Shown: one piece after another, positions 44,236-55,829 of the stretch | Position numbering within the stretch: the first letter of the stretch is position 1 | Layout: every line of letters starts with the position of its first letter | From: Charina bottae | Taxonomy: Eukaryota > Chordata > Lepidosauria > Squamata > Charinaidae | Direction of reading: 5' to 3' | Assembly: GCA_023362775.1 (NCBI GenBank) | Contig: JALMGJ010000003.1 | Coordinates: 183,741,725 to 183,805,724, forward strand | Length of the DNA: 64,000 bases | The notes under the pieces: model-generated | The model's database searches: none | The model's input: the letters and a program-made list of their open reading frames with translations, nothing else | Told to the model about the DNA's origin: nothing | Made by a program: the position numbers and the translations under genes

Positions 44236-45090
44236 GGTAATAGCAGTTTAATTTTTCAGGTGAGGATTTGTTTTAGCCATACCTGGAAATTCTAGGCATG
44301 GATACTAGAACCCTTGCATATAAGCATACTCTCTAACTTAAAGCCTTTCTCCATCAAATACCTTGTAAGATTGTATACAAAATTAAAATTAAGTGTTCCA
44401 TCAATAATTTTTTTTAAAAAGTACTTGCTGCATGATTTTCAGGCTAGCTTTACCTAAATTGCTGCCTTGTTCTCCCAAAGTTACAATGAGAACAACAAAT
44501 AAACATTCATTAACTATATTACATAGAACTTTTGGAAGTGCGGCATATGTGGGCAATCTGGCACTTCCCAAAATAGACGTAAGTTCAGTTTTGTAATATG
44601 ATATGCAATTTATCCAAATTGATTAAAATTCAAAAAACCTGTTTGTCTCTCTTAACATTTTAAACTGAAAATAACATATTTCTCTCTTTCTCTTAGATGA
44701 TTACTTTTAGAAATATGTGAAACTGAAATACACACATTTCTAATTTGTTGATCAATCAATTCAGGCATTTTCCATTATAAAAGCATCTCAGTCAAAGTTA
44801 TAAAAATTAAGGCATGAGACTGACAGCTGCTTATTATTAATGCCTCAAGTTGGCTGTGCTATCAAGCTTGTTTCTCTAATCGTAAATCATCCTGAAAATC
44901 GTCTCAGAAAATTTTGTCCATTTGGCATGCTCTTACCATGTTATGATATTACTTTTAGGGTATATGAAAAGGTTCTTCCCATAATTTTATTCATGATTAT
45001 CAAGTTATCCGGAATATTATTGCCATTCATCCTAAGTTACATAGCAGAATGCAGATGGTAATCCAGTCTCAACTGAATACATTAAAGGTA
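44236..45090. other. Unannotated AT-rich DNA
   Basis: Nothing recognisable was seen. Confidence 0.6.
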
Positions 45091-45114
45091 AGATGCTAAC
45101 AATGAAAGAAGTAT

Positions 45115-45166
<52 letters not shown>

Positions 45167-45168
45167 AT
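45115..45168. repeat. (TAAA)n microsatellite
   Basis: About 13 units, lying between the left 25-bp duplication and the BovB sequence. Confidence 0.95.
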
Positions 45169-45180
45169 GTGTGTAGAGTA

Positions 45181-45232
45181 CTGTAGCTTGAATCATGTCA
45201 ACTGGATTTCTATTTTCTCAGTGGAAACGTTT
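45181..45232 (+). repeat. 52-bp inverted repeat, left arm
   Basis: It starts CTGTAGCTTGAATCATGTC and ends GTGGAAACGTTT. It is an exact reverse complement of 46008-46059. Confidence 0.97.
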
Positions 45233-45309
45233 CACTTCTTATCCAATATCTGTGGATATCCAAATTGGGCCTTCACTAAATCTAAGTCTACCAGACCTAA
45301 AACAGCGAC

Positions 45310-45895
45310 AGATAGGGCTGAGACTCAGAGTAAACGAAAGAACCTGGTCATTCCCTACATGGCTGGCGTGTCTGAAAAGATAAAACTGATATTTGGCAAA
45401 CACCACATACCTGTATATTTCAAACCCACCAACACACTGAGACAGAGGCTTTTACACCCCAAAGATCAAACTCCAAAACACAAGGAAAGCAATGTAGTGT
45501 ATGCAATCCAGTGCAGTGAGGAGTGCTCTGAGCTCTACATTGGAGAAACCAAACAACCTTTGTACAGGAGGATGGCCCAACACAGGAGGAGTAACACCAC
45601 AGGACAAGAGTCAGCAGTTTACCTTCATCTAAAGGAAAAAGGACACTCATTTGAGGACATTAATGTTCACATTTTAGACAGGGAAGATAAGTGGTTTGAA
45701 ATAGCGGTCAAGGAATCCATTTATGCCAACTTGGAAAATCCTTCTTTGAATAGAGGTGGGGGCCTCAGGCACAATCTTTCCCCTATTTTCCTTCCTGCTT
45801 TGTCTTCTGTGCCTAGGAAGATTAAGACCATTTCGCAGTCTCAACAACAGCAAGGTAATCTTAACGATCCTCCTTTGGATGATAAAGGGACTTAG
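45310..45895 (+). pseudogene. Penelope GIY-YIG endonuclease domain
   Basis: This is the C-terminal part of a Penelope-like polyprotein; the enzyme nicks target DNA for reverse transcription. The linker FGKHHIPVYFKPTNTLRQRL leads to the nuclease: NVVYAIQCSEECSELYIGET, where VVY and YIG are the signature pair. Then come KQPLYRRMAQHRR with the catalytic Arg, HLKEKGHSFEDINVHIL, and KESIYANLENPSLNRGGGLR with the catalytic Glu. The frame is open to TAG near 45895. The reading upstream of about 45310 is the inverted repeat and is not coding. The domain looks intact, but without RT it is not autonomous. Confidence 0.9.
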
Positions 45896-45980
45896 AAATA
45901 AACATATCAAATAACCATGACCTAGCCCCAGGAAACACCTGGAAACATATTTAAGGATTCCCTTACAAACTTTGCTCAGA

Positions 45981-46010
45981 CTGAAGAAGCTTCTTGGATA
46001 AGGAGCAAAA
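45981..46010 (+). ncRNA. Degenerate hammerhead-like core in Penelope-like element
   Basis: CTGAAGA (45981-45987), a 7-bp stem II (GCTTCTT with AAGGAGC, loop GGAT) and AAAA where GAAA is expected. The stem differs in sequence from that at 35860 yet still pairs. Confidence 0.45.
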
Positions 46011-46059
46011 CGTTTCCACTGAGAAAATAGAAATCCAGTTGACATGATTCAAGCTACAG
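46008..46059 (-). repeat. 52-bp inverted repeat, right arm
   Basis: Pairs perfectly with 45181-45232. It begins just after the hammerhead-like core. Confidence 0.97.
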
Positions 46060-46365
46060 ACAATTCCACCTGGATGACTGAAAACCTTCATCGACATGTG
46101 TAGAGTACATAATGCGAAGAGAGGAGTCACCGGAAAAGACCCTGATGCTGGGAAAGACTGAAGGCAAAAGGAGAAGGGGACGGCAGAGGATGAGATGGTT
46201 AGATAGCATCACCGATGTAATGAACATGAATTTGAGTCAACTCCGGGAGACAGTGGAGGACAGGAAGGCCTGGCGTGCTATGGTCCATGAGGTCACAAAG
46301 AGTCAGACACAACTAAACGACTGAACAACAACAACAACAAAGATGCTAACAATGAAAGAAGTATT

Positions 46366-47801
46366 CAATTATAATGGAAATGGAAATTATCATGGGATAC
46401 TTGAAACCAAAGAAAACAGACCCAAAGTAAAAATAGGGCAGAAATAAAGATAAGAATGGTAAGAATTTTATCAGCAAGGGCAGCATTGTTCGCACAACCC
46501 TAAACAGTTTTAACATATGAATCCACAGTAAGAAAGTAAAAACCAGTCTCCATTAAAAACTTGCTGGAATAGTAACAGCTTTAATTGGTGTTTAAATAAA
46601 AAGCACAACAGACTTAATAGCTCACAACTGAGTGCTACAATGCTTCATTTAATTGTTTGTTTGTTTATAAATGTTATACCCTGCAATTTCTTGGGCTTTT
46701 TTTAAAAAGCCACAACTGGAGATGCAATTCAATTAATAAAACAGTTAACATCATTTAATTTTAAAGCAGCTACTGCTGAAAATTTGAATAATTCAATAAA
46801 TCTCTAAAAACACATTTAAAACCCTAAACCTGTGAAAACAGTCTAACTCAGATAGAAGTTGCATAATTTAAACCCAAAGCTGGCAATTCATGGCAATTCA
46901 TGGGCCACGGACTGCATGTAGTTCGTAGCTCTCTTTATTGTCTCCTAATTCCTGTGATCCCTTCACAGAATTTAAATTGTTGAACTTCAGTACTGAAATT
47001 TCCAGTTGATTGGGTAGGTGGTTTAAAGTGTGGGAATGGGAACTCTTGCTCCCATCTCCTGCCCCTTCTCTTCTTAAAATTGACCAAAAAGCTGAAGAAC
47101 AGGCAACAACAACAACAAAAAAGGAATCTTACCAATTCGAGTGAGGTCACTTGATCAGTCATACCTGATCAAGGAGGGAATTCCATAACAGAGCTATATG
47201 CATTGTAAATGCCTTGTCTTGCATCACTATACAATGAATCACTAGCAAATGTGGCCCTCTCAAGAGAACATCCCACTAGGTCTCAATTGCAAGGCAGGAC
47301 CTCTGCCATATACCCAGGTCATTAGCAAGATCAGTCTTTCTTTAGCATGAGAAGTACCTTGAATGTAGCTTTATAGCAGACTGGCTGTGAGAGCAATGCC
47401 TTCAAAACAAATATGATCTTATTGCAGTTCCACAATTAAGAGTTATGTATTTATTTTGCTAGCCATCTGAACATGAAACACTTTAAGCAGAAATTCCAAA
47501 TAAAATTTTAATAACCAGGCTAATAATAGTTTATTATTTCCTGTAAACACTTTATGAGAGTTGGTTATCTCAAGAACCGAACTAACCAGCAATGCAATTA
47601 TACACCATCTGTTCCTTACTGTGACTTGCGTAAATATGCCTCTTATACATCATTTCAGATAAGCAGAACTTGGCATGTGATATTTCATAACAGCATCATT
47701 TTTTTTTCTTATGGTCATTAATTGTGTGTATGTGTGTATACAAACACACACCTACACACACATATGCACATATTCTGTTACACATTGCCTAAAGATGCAT
47801 A
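46366..47801. other. Unannotated AT-rich DNA
   Basis: No gene was seen. There is a short TG/CA run at about 47725-47770. Confidence 0.6.
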
Positions 47802-47809
47802 GCATAGCA

Positions 47810-48068
47810 CAGAGCTTTCCAAACTGTGTGTCAGGACACGTTAGTGTGTCGGCTGCAGTGTCTGGGTGTGTTGCGGCTGCTGCTGTCTCTCAGCCCTGCC
47901 AGAATTTCTCACAGGTCCTAGTGCCTGCCTTGTGCCTTGCTGCCTCCAAACCTGCTGTGATTCCACGCAGGTCCTAGTGCCTGCCTTGTGCCCTGCTGTA
48001 AGAGTGTGTCGCAAAATGATGCATATCTAAAAAGTGTGTCACCAACATGAAAAGTTTGGAAAGCTCTG
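47810..48068. mobile_element. hAT-type MITE, copy 3, complete
   Basis: It begins CAGAGCTTTCCAAACTG and ends AGTTTGGAAAGCTCTG, with a perfect 8-bp duplication GCATAGCA at 47802-47809 and 48069-48076. The core has one full and one partial 56-bp unit starting at 47914 and 47970. The right half matches window positions 113-211 closely. Confidence 0.95.
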
Positions 48069-48076
48069 GCATAGCA

Positions 48077-49514
48077 GGTGGTTTAGAAGTACTTTAAGTA
48101 AAAAGTAAATACCATAAATTTGCTGACATGACATGATACCTAAAAAAAAAGAGTAATAAGCATGGTTCCCCCTTTATACTTCTATGAATATATGTTTTTC
48201 CCTAGTAACTCATGTTGTCATCATAGCAGATCTACTTAATGTTGATGACGCTCCTACAAACAATTTTTTCTAGATATACCTGCCCAGGTTTGCCATATGA
48301 TGAGGAAAAAGGATATTTTCTCTCTGTATCATCCTTGCAACTAATGAACAAACAGCTAATCTCCCCCCGTTTAAGCTTTTTTACTGAAGCAAATGCAACG
48401 ACAAAGATAAAAAAGTAGAATGAATTGAATGAAGGAAAATGAAGAACAAACCCCCAACAAACAAAAAAGGACTTGTATATATAATTTTGACCTGTTTATA
48501 CTGTGATATAATTGAAATTTAAAGATAGCATCCAAACCGGCCCTCCCCTTGCCCCCAAGAGTAAACTGGGCTTCTCCCAACATTATTGCTTTGGATAAAT
48601 TTTATTTTGAAGGAACTGTTTTTAAAACTTGCAGAACTAAAAATAAAAAGATTTCTTGACACCTTATTCAACTTAAACAAGTGTTATTTTATTTATTTGA
48701 TCTTGATGCTATTTCTACTTCTGAAGTTCCACAGTGATTAGATGTTCTGGAGGGATGATCTGTGATTCCTAAGACAGTAACCCTCCTTGATATTTGTTAT
48801 TTGAATCTTTGGAAAAACAAGGTTGAATGTCCTGACCTTGTAAACTAACAGAAGGTTGCATTAAACAATATGAAATTTGGTTTCTTATGATCTTGAAATG
48901 AGGTTAATATTGCAACAGCAGCACAAAAATAACAAAGCTTTATGTACAATGCATGTTCAGAAAGTGTTCGATAAGGTTGGTTACAGTCACCCGGCTGTTG
49001 GAAATGCAACTCAGAAATTGAGATATTAATCCATATGGTTTGCTCTTATGGCATTCTGGGCTGACAACAACAGAAGTTTTAATATAACACTAGATCAATC
49101 ATTATATGTTAAAAATGCATATGTACTTCTTGACACTATCACCAGTATTAGGAATCTATCAAGAAATGCAAGGATTATGGATTGTGGGGGTATGGAGTTT
49201 GGCTATTTGTATACTGTATACCACTGGAAGGAAGAAATCTAAACCTGTTTTTCAACAATTATTTGTTAATGTGTGCTGTTTGTCAACATTGTTTATCAAT
49301 GTTTTTTGACAAAGGATCAGTAAAGAAGATTCTCAAGTAACATGGTTAAAGTTTTTGGAGTTACAGTATGTTTACAACATCATTCCTAGGCCTCCTCCCT
49401 GTCCCGTTTTCCCCCTTCTGTATTGCTATGCTGATCAGTGTTGAAATTAGGTTGCTCCTCTAACACTGTGTAGCTATGTACTTTTTCTGTTGATTAAGTT
49501 AGCATAATTTTAAA
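48077..49514. other. Unannotated AT-rich DNA
   Basis: Nothing recognisable was seen. Confidence 0.6.
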
Positions 49515-49840
49515 AAAAATACATTTATTTATTTACTTAAAATATTTATATAGCCACCCATCTCATGTAACATAACCCTGGGTTTCTCAGAACAGTCATA
49601 AAAAGATAAAAAACAATAAAAGCAATAAAAAGCATTAAAAACAGAACATACCCAGCATCCCAAACACAGCACACACACAAATACTTATCACAGCTTCCCT
49701 GAGCTTCAGCCTCATAGCTCCACCCCCCCAAAAAAAAACTTGTGGGAAAAGTCAGATCTTTACCACTTTTCAGAAGGCCATGAGAGTAGAGACCTGCTGG
49801 ATGTCAGCGGAAGGGTGTTCCAAAGTTTTATCTTAAAGAG
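49515..49840 (-). repeat. L2-type LINE 3' UTR, antisense
   Basis: ACATTTATTTATTTACTTAA, then ATAGCCACCCATCTCATG and an A-rich stretch, then AGTCAGATCTTTACCACTTT and GTGTTCCAAAG. The module order is the same as at 16556. Confidence 0.6.
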
Positions 49841-51235
49841 AAAAACCCCAAATCCATCTAATATAAATATTGTCTAATATTTGTACTAGAAAAATGAGGT
49901 TTTTATTTTTATTATCAAATTTGATACTTGGTATAGCATTTTACCATCCAATTACATTGTTTCTTGCTCTTTATTCATTGTCAACTGATTAAAAATGAGA
50001 TTCATCCCCATCAGGAAGTGCTTATGAAATGGGATGTTGAACTCTTAATGAAAGGATATGAAAGGACGTTCATTTTACATTGCAGAAATTAATACCTATG
50101 AATGATGGCTGCTTTTGTAGCCCATAAAATTTGCAGCAAAATGTACTAAAAACAGATATGTTGTGCAATATTATGCATGTAGCAATTATCATGTAGGCAT
50201 TTGATTATATTCATTCATATTAATGGAGCAGTTTTCATTTATAGGTTTGTAAACATTTCAAACTCTATTACCTATTGGCATTATTTCATTCTCTTGACAG
50301 CATACATTATCTTTTGTTTTACAGCAGTGGTGAAGTGTAGCAGGCAAACAAAATCTTTGCATCCAAATATATTCAGTGTCTGGATTATAAAATTAAATTT
50401 CAGCACAGGCAAAATGGTAGCATTTTCTCTTCAAAGGTCAATGTGATAGCACCCAAATCTACTTGTCATCCTATCCATCAGGTTAAATCACCCTCTTTCA
50501 GAATGCAGTGAGCTCCTCACCATGGCAACAATTTTAATCAAAATTGGAAAAGCCAAGAATTCCAGTTGTCTATCCAGATAATGTATTTAATTGCTAATGC
50601 AGACCTTTAAGAAGACTCATGTTCATCCTTGAAAGAAGAACAATGGACACGTCTAAATTCAAAAGAGAAGGATGAGGTGAGGTTGCCTATTTTTTAGGAA
50701 GACTAAAGCAAAGCAAGTTTACTGAAATATTGTTGTGGATTAAATCCCAATCCTAATGAGGGTCAGAGAGGCAAAGACCAGTAGCAAAGTAATAATAATG
50801 TAATAGTAACGATAATTGAAGATTGGATAGGAAAGCAAATTTAATGTTACATTTATCTCATTGTGCATGCAGCCATAAAGATATCAGTATATTTCCTTCT
50901 TGGCTGCTACCATTCTATATTATTCTGCTTAAATAGTCTACAGGAAGTATGTTGTGATAACTATTTTTGCTTCCCCCCCCACTCCAAGAATCCTGGAAAC
51001 AGTATTTTGGAAATGTGTTGCAAGTTCTGTATTAGAGTTAACATTCCCATTTAAGAGTACAATTACCAGGTTTTTTTGGGAGAGAAGGAATAATTGTTAA
51101 AGGAGTTTGTAGTGTATATTAGTCTTGACATGCCTACATTATATTCTTAAAGGTTTGTGATAGTAAGCAAATGTTGTAATAACTTAAGAAACTCTACAGT
51201 AAGATGTTATTCTCAGAAGTTTTAATCTGATATTT
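49841..51235. other. Unannotated DNA
   Basis: Nothing recognisable was seen. Confidence 0.6.
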
Positions 51236-51262
51236 CCTTAGTATTTGGGCGCCCTTAGTATT

Positions 51263-51776
51263 AGGGCGCGGTGGCTCAGCGGGTTAAACCGCTGAGCCGT
51301 TAGACTGCCGACCACAAGGTTGGCAGTTCGAAACCGCGTGGCGAGGTGAGCTCTCGTCACTTGCCCTAGCTCTCTGCCAACCCAGCGATTCGAAAGCTAA
51401 TATAGCAAGTAGATGAATGGGTACCACTCACGTGGGGCAATTTGCGGCGTCCAGCGGAGGGTCGTCCTCGATCCAAAAGAAGACTTGGAGAATCCCGGTG
51501 ATGACGGCGGAGGACGACGGATCCAAAAGAACAGCTTCCTGGACGTCAGCAGCCGGCGCGGAAGCGAGGCATGCTGGGGCATGTAGTCCGATGCCTGCAG
51601 CTGAAGAGCCGGTTCCCTGTCCTCCTCCCTATCGCGCGGTAAAACTGTATATGATATATGATGTATAAATTGATATATATACTGATGTTGTAAGCCGCCT
51701 AGAGCCCTCCAGTAGGGAGGGGATAGGCGGGGTATAAATAAGATAAAATAAATAAATAAATAAATAAAATAAATTT
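51263..51776 (+). mobile_element. tRNA-derived SINE, second copy
   Basis: Same family as 23911-24368: head GGGCGCGGTGGCTCAGCGGG, B box GGCAGTTCGAAACC, body GACGTCAGCAGCCGGC, tail GTAAGCCGCCTAGAGCCCTC and (AAAT)n. The 5' border has a 17-bp tandem duplication (51236-51252 and 51253-51269) that mixes target bases with the first bases of the SINE. Confidence 0.88.
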
Positions 51777-51871
51777 GTCAATGAGACATTTTGGTGGAAT
51801 TTTTTTTAAAAAACTTAGTGATACTGCAGATAGACATTACCATTTAACAGCACAGAATTAGATATGCCTTC

Positions 51872-52214
51872 TCAGATGTAAGACCAACATGGGAATAAGG
51901 TTTCTGCCTTAGAAAATTGTTTCTGTGTCTGGATTTTGGCCAACTCTGTCCGCTTGCATGGATGACATCGAGGTCTCTTCCCAGTCTCTAGTACACCATA
52001 GAGCAACTGGCGAGATATACGGTGGTCGTCCATTCTGATGGTGTGTCCCACCCACCACATCTGGGCTCTGATAATCAGGGACTCAATGCTGGTGGACTTT
52101 GCACGATTCAAGACTTCCAGGTTGGAGACATGGTCTTGCCAACGAATGCCAAGGATGGAGCGGAGAGTGCAATGTGAATTTTCTCCAATTGTTTGATGTG
52201 TCGTTGGTCATCAT
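51872..52214 (-). pseudogene. LINE A C-terminal domain
   Basis: After RHIKQLEKIH and a frameshift comes the frame NRAKSTSIESLIIRAQMWWV, then GHTIRMDDHRISRQLLYGVL. This matches the position of KTTSIETMIIQHQLRWTGHVVR in LINE B. It shows that the LINE A protein continues on the far side of LINE B. Confidence 0.82.
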
Positions 52215-54386
52215 TGGCGATCACTCGTAGCCGAGTAAGATTGTCTTCCAAAGGTAAAATTTTAACGGTGGATCCGTAAGTGGCTATAAAGGCCAATTCT
52301 GGATCCGCACAACCTCCCACAATGAGGGCATAGGTTTCCGGGTGGGAGACGGTCATGATGAGGTTTTGCCTGACGTGCCTTCCTTTTAGCTCTTTTCTCC
52401 TTTTCGCCCTGTACTCGTGCTACTTCAAAGTCCATAGCGCCATTAATAAAGGATGACCTCCAATTGAAACGCTCATGAGTTAGGGCTTCCCAGTTCTCAA
52501 TGCTGATATTACATTTTTTAAAATTAGCTTTGAGAGTATCTTTGAATCTCTTTTGCTGTCAACCAATATTCCGTTTTCCATTCTTAAGTTGGGAGTAAAG
52601 TAGCTGCTTTGGAAGACGATGGTCAGGCATTCGAACAACATGACCGGTCCAGCGAAGTTGATGTTGGATGATCATTGTTTCAATGCTGGTGGTTTTTGCT
52701 TCTTCTAATACGCTAACATTAGTCCGCCTATCTTCCCAAGTAATTTGCAGAATTTTTCGGAGGCAGCGTTGATGGAATCTTTCAAGAAATTGGAGGTGGC
52801 GTTTGTAGAGGGTCCATGTTTCACAGGCGTACAGAAGAGTTGGTAGTACAATGGCTTTGTAAACAAGCATTTTGGTCTCCCTGCGAATGTCCCGATCCTC
52901 AAACACTCTACGCTTCATTTGGGAGAAAGCTACACTCGCAGAGCTCAGGCGATGCTGAATTTCAGCGTCGATGTCGGCTTTTGTAGATAGATGGCTGCCG
53001 AGATAAGAAAAGTGATCGACATTTTCTAGTGACACACCTTTAAACTGGATTGATGGCGCTGCAGAGGGATTGGTTCGAACTTGCTGGTAAAGCACTTTGG
53101 TTTTTTTAATGTTAATCGAGAGGCCGAGTTTTTCATATGCTTCTGCAAAGATGTTTAGGATAGTTTGAAGATCTTCCTCGGAGTGTGCACAGACTACGTT
53201 ATCATCAGCATATTGAAGTTCTATAACAGAAGTTGCAATTACCTTATTTTTTGCTTTCAGCCTACTAAGATTAAAAAGCTTTCCATCTGTTCGATATATA
53301 ATTTCTACACCAGTAGGAAGTTTCTCTTCAACAAGGTGCATAATCATAGCGATGAAGATAGCAAATAAGGTTGGAGCAATAACACATCCCTGTTTAACGC
53401 CGGATTCCACTTTAAATGGATCGCTTTGAGAGCCATTGTTATTCAGGATTGTTGCCATCATGGAGTAACCGCAAGATGTTCACAAATTTATCAGGGCATC
53501 CGATTTTCAGAAGGATGGTCCAGAGAGCAGTATGATTTACAGTATCAAAAGCTTTAGTCAGATCAATAAACGCCATGTACAGAGGGCGGTTTTGCTCCTT
53601 GCATTTTTCTTGAAGCTGTCGTGCAGTGAAGATCATATCCACTGTTCCCCTGGAAGGGCGGAAGCCATTTTGCGTTTCAGGGAGGATGTCTTCTGATACA
53701 GATAGGAGACGGTTTGCAATGATCTTTGCCAGGATTTTGCCTGATGTGGCTAGAAGGGAGATCCCTCAATAGTTTCCACAGTCTGTTCTATCACCCTTTT
53801 TAAAGAGAGTGATAATTATGGCATCCCTAAAGTCTGCTGGAATCTCCTCCCTCATCCAGATTTTTTCGATGAGCTTATGAAGTTGTTGTGTAAGTTCAGG
53901 CCCGCCTTCTTTAAAGACATCAGCAGGAATCCCATCAGGTCCACTAGCTTTGTTAATTTTCATTTGTTTAGTGGCTTTACTGACTTCCTCCAAACTAGGG
54001 GGTACTGCAAGCTCATTTCTTATTTGTTTTTGCGGGATTTGCAAGAAGACTTCATCAGCCACAGTAGAGTGACGATTAAGGATATTGTAGTAATGCTCTT
54101 TCCAGCGCAGTGCAATAGACTCTTTGTCCTTTAGAAGTTTAGCACCATCTACTGAGCGTAAGGGATTTGTACCATGGTTTGTTGGTCCATAGATGGCCTT
54201 TATGGCATTAAAAAAGCCCCGTGCATCATGAGCATCTGCAAAATGTTGGGTTTCTTGGGCTTTTTTTATCCACCATATGTTCTTAAGTTCTCTAGTTCTT
54301 CTTTGGACTTCTGCCTTTGCACTGGCATAGATTTTTTTCTTAATGGCACAGTTAATATCTTTTTGCCATATCTGGAAGGCATAGAG
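52215..54386 (-). mobile_element. LINE B inserted into LINE A
   Basis: It is 5'-truncated and starts in the pre-RT linker (DINCAIKKKIYASAKVQRRT). It runs through the RT and C-terminal domain and ends near 52215, where LINE A resumes. It belongs to the same broad family as LINE A but differs clearly in sequence. No certain target duplication was found. Confidence 0.78.
52559..54062 (-). pseudogene. LINE B reverse transcriptase
   Basis: Fingers (54062-53766): KINKASGPDGIPADVFKEGG and IITLFKKGDRTDCGNY. The middle (53642-53439) has MDMIFTARQLQEKC and FIDLTKAFDTVNHTALWTIL. The palm and C-terminus (53461-52559) have ESGVKQGCVIAPTLFAIFIA, VIELQYADDNVVCAHSEEDL with an intact YADD, LPTLLYACETWTLYKRHLQF, and RWTGHVVRMPDHRLPKQLL. 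The pieces are in two frames with a stop near 53765 and a shift near 53450; TGA near 52558 ends the C-terminal frame early. All catalytic residues survive, but the frame is broken. Confidence 0.88.
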
Positions 54387-55766
54387 TCAGGACTCACATT
54401 CATATAGGAGAGTAGGGATAACCACAGCTCTGTAGACTTTCAGTTTTGTACATATATGGATGTTGTGTTGCTTGAGCACTCTAGTATGCAGCTGCCCCAG
54501 ATCCTGGCTGGCCTTGCTGATCCTGGAGTCAATTTCTTTGTCCAAAGACCCATCGCTCGAGATGATGCTTCCCAGATATTTGAAGCTGTTTACATTTGTC
54601 AACTGGGTGTCGTCAACAGTGATTTTTGGTTCTATGGAGTTGGTATTTGGCACAGGCTGGTAAAGTACTTCAGTCTTGTTCAGGCCAAAGAACATAGCAG
54701 CATCTAAGAATTTGTTCAGTATCAAATGTAGATCACTGTCTTTGTGTGCCAAGAGCGTGCAGTGATCAGCAAAGAGGGTTTCTTGAATGACTGTATGGAG
54801 GCACTTCATCCCAGCGTTCAAGCGGCAAAGGTGCAATCGGTACCTGATGTACACTACCTCCTTCAGACCCTGGACAGCACATGACAACATGCAAGCAAAA
54901 AACAGATTGAACAGGACTGGGGCTAGCATACAACCCTGCTTCACCCCCTTGGAAATGCCAAATGCAGCTGGCATATCACCATTGTAAAGGACCTGTCCTG
55001 TCATTCCATCAGGGAGTAGCTGAATCAACTTCACAAATTTCCTTGGGCATCCATAACATCTCAGGATGTCCAGAGAGCCTCCCTGTTTACAGTGTCAAAT
55101 GCATTTGTCAGGTCAATGAAGACAGAGTAAAGAGGTTTGTTCTGCTTGATGCACTTTTCCTGGTTTTGTCTCATGGCAAATATCATGTCTGCTGTACTCT
55201 GTTCTGGCTGAAATCCACACAGCGCCTCTGGGAGGTTCTTTTCCGAGACAGTGACAAGTCTGTTCAGGAGAATGCAGGCAAAAAACTTGCCTGCGATGGA
55301 TAGCAGTGAGATACCCCTGTAGTTTCTGCAATCTGATTTGCTTACCTTATTTTTATAGAGAGCCATGATGAGGGCATCACAGAAGTAATCAGGCATCTCC
55401 TCTGTGAACCAAATGTCTTCCAAGATGTCTTGGAATGCATATAAGGTATTTGGGTCTAGTGATTTGTAGATCTCAGCAGGAATGCCATCCTGCCCTGTCA
55501 CTTTATTTGAGTTCCTGTGAGATTGCTTTCTTGATCTCATCAGTAGAGGAAGGCAGGTCCAGGGCATCCAAGACTGTCAACTGAGGAATCTGCTGTAAGA
55601 CATCAGGATCAACTGTGGATGGCCTATTGAGTAGGCTGGAAAAGTGTTCAGCCCATGGTTTTTCAGAATATCCAGAGCTTTTCATAATATAATAAAATAA
55701 ATAATAAAGTGGTTTTTCCATAATATCCAGAGAAATAGCTACGTTGTGATCAGCACAAGGGTCCAA
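54387..55766 (-). pseudogene. LINE A reverse transcriptase (N-terminal and palm part)
   Basis: Fingers: NKVTGQDGIPAEIYKSL, ALYKNKVSKSDCRNYRGISL, LLSIAGKFFACILLNRL, CGFQPEQSTADMIFAMRQ, SVFIDLTNAFDTVNREAL. The palm, in another frame, has ISKGVKQGCMLAPVLFNLFF and ETLFADHCTLLAHKDSD, where the catalytic FADD has become FADH. The region NVNSFKYLGSIISSDGSLDK then leads to VVIPTLLYECES, where LINE B interrupts. A short AT-rich duplication lies near 55660-55730. The clade is not assigned; the architecture fits a jockey/I/RTE-like non-LTR element. Confidence 0.82.
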
Positions 55767-55829
55767 GAAATATAAATTACATAAATTACATTATGGCTTA
55801 AGCATTAGAGTTTGTACATCATGCTTAAT

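Larger units (their letters stand above)
45181..46096 (+). mobile_element. Penelope-like element, 5'-truncated, with inverted terminal repeats
   Basis: It is flanked by TGTGTAGAGTAC at 45170-45181 and 46097-46108, a 12-bp duplication of BovB sequence. A perfect 52-bp inverted repeat (45181-45232 and 46008-46059) brackets the endonuclease coding region. Penelope-like elements often carry partial inverted copies of their ends (pseudo-LTRs). The RT domain is missing. Confidence 0.9.
45091..46365 (+). mobile_element. BovB 3' end insertion with 25-bp TSD, interrupted by a Penelope-like element
   Basis: A perfect 25-bp direct repeat flanks the block (45091-45115 and 46341-46365). BovB sequence proper is 46109-46340 plus about 13 bp left of the Penelope insertion. 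It encodes the ORF2 C-terminus: MRREESPEKTLMLGKTEG, RWLDSITDVMNMNLSQLRET, AMVHEVTKSQTQLND. It ends in ACTGAACAACAACAACAA. A (TAAA)n run fills 45115-45168 on the 5' side. Confidence 0.9.
51872..55766 (-). mobile_element. LINE A, split by insertion of LINE B
   Basis: Minus-strand coding runs from about 55766 to 54387 and resumes at about 52214 down to 51872. The break falls inside a conserved stretch. The upstream part ends TLLYECES, and the downstream part resumes RHIKQLEKIHI, two halves of the W-T-L-Y...LE..H motif that follows the RT. Both the 5' end and the far 3' end are estimates. Confidence 0.8.

Noticed and set aside
45420..46045. Minus-strand frames of 76 and 123 codons
   Set aside because: Antisense shadows of the Penelope endonuclease and its inverted repeat.
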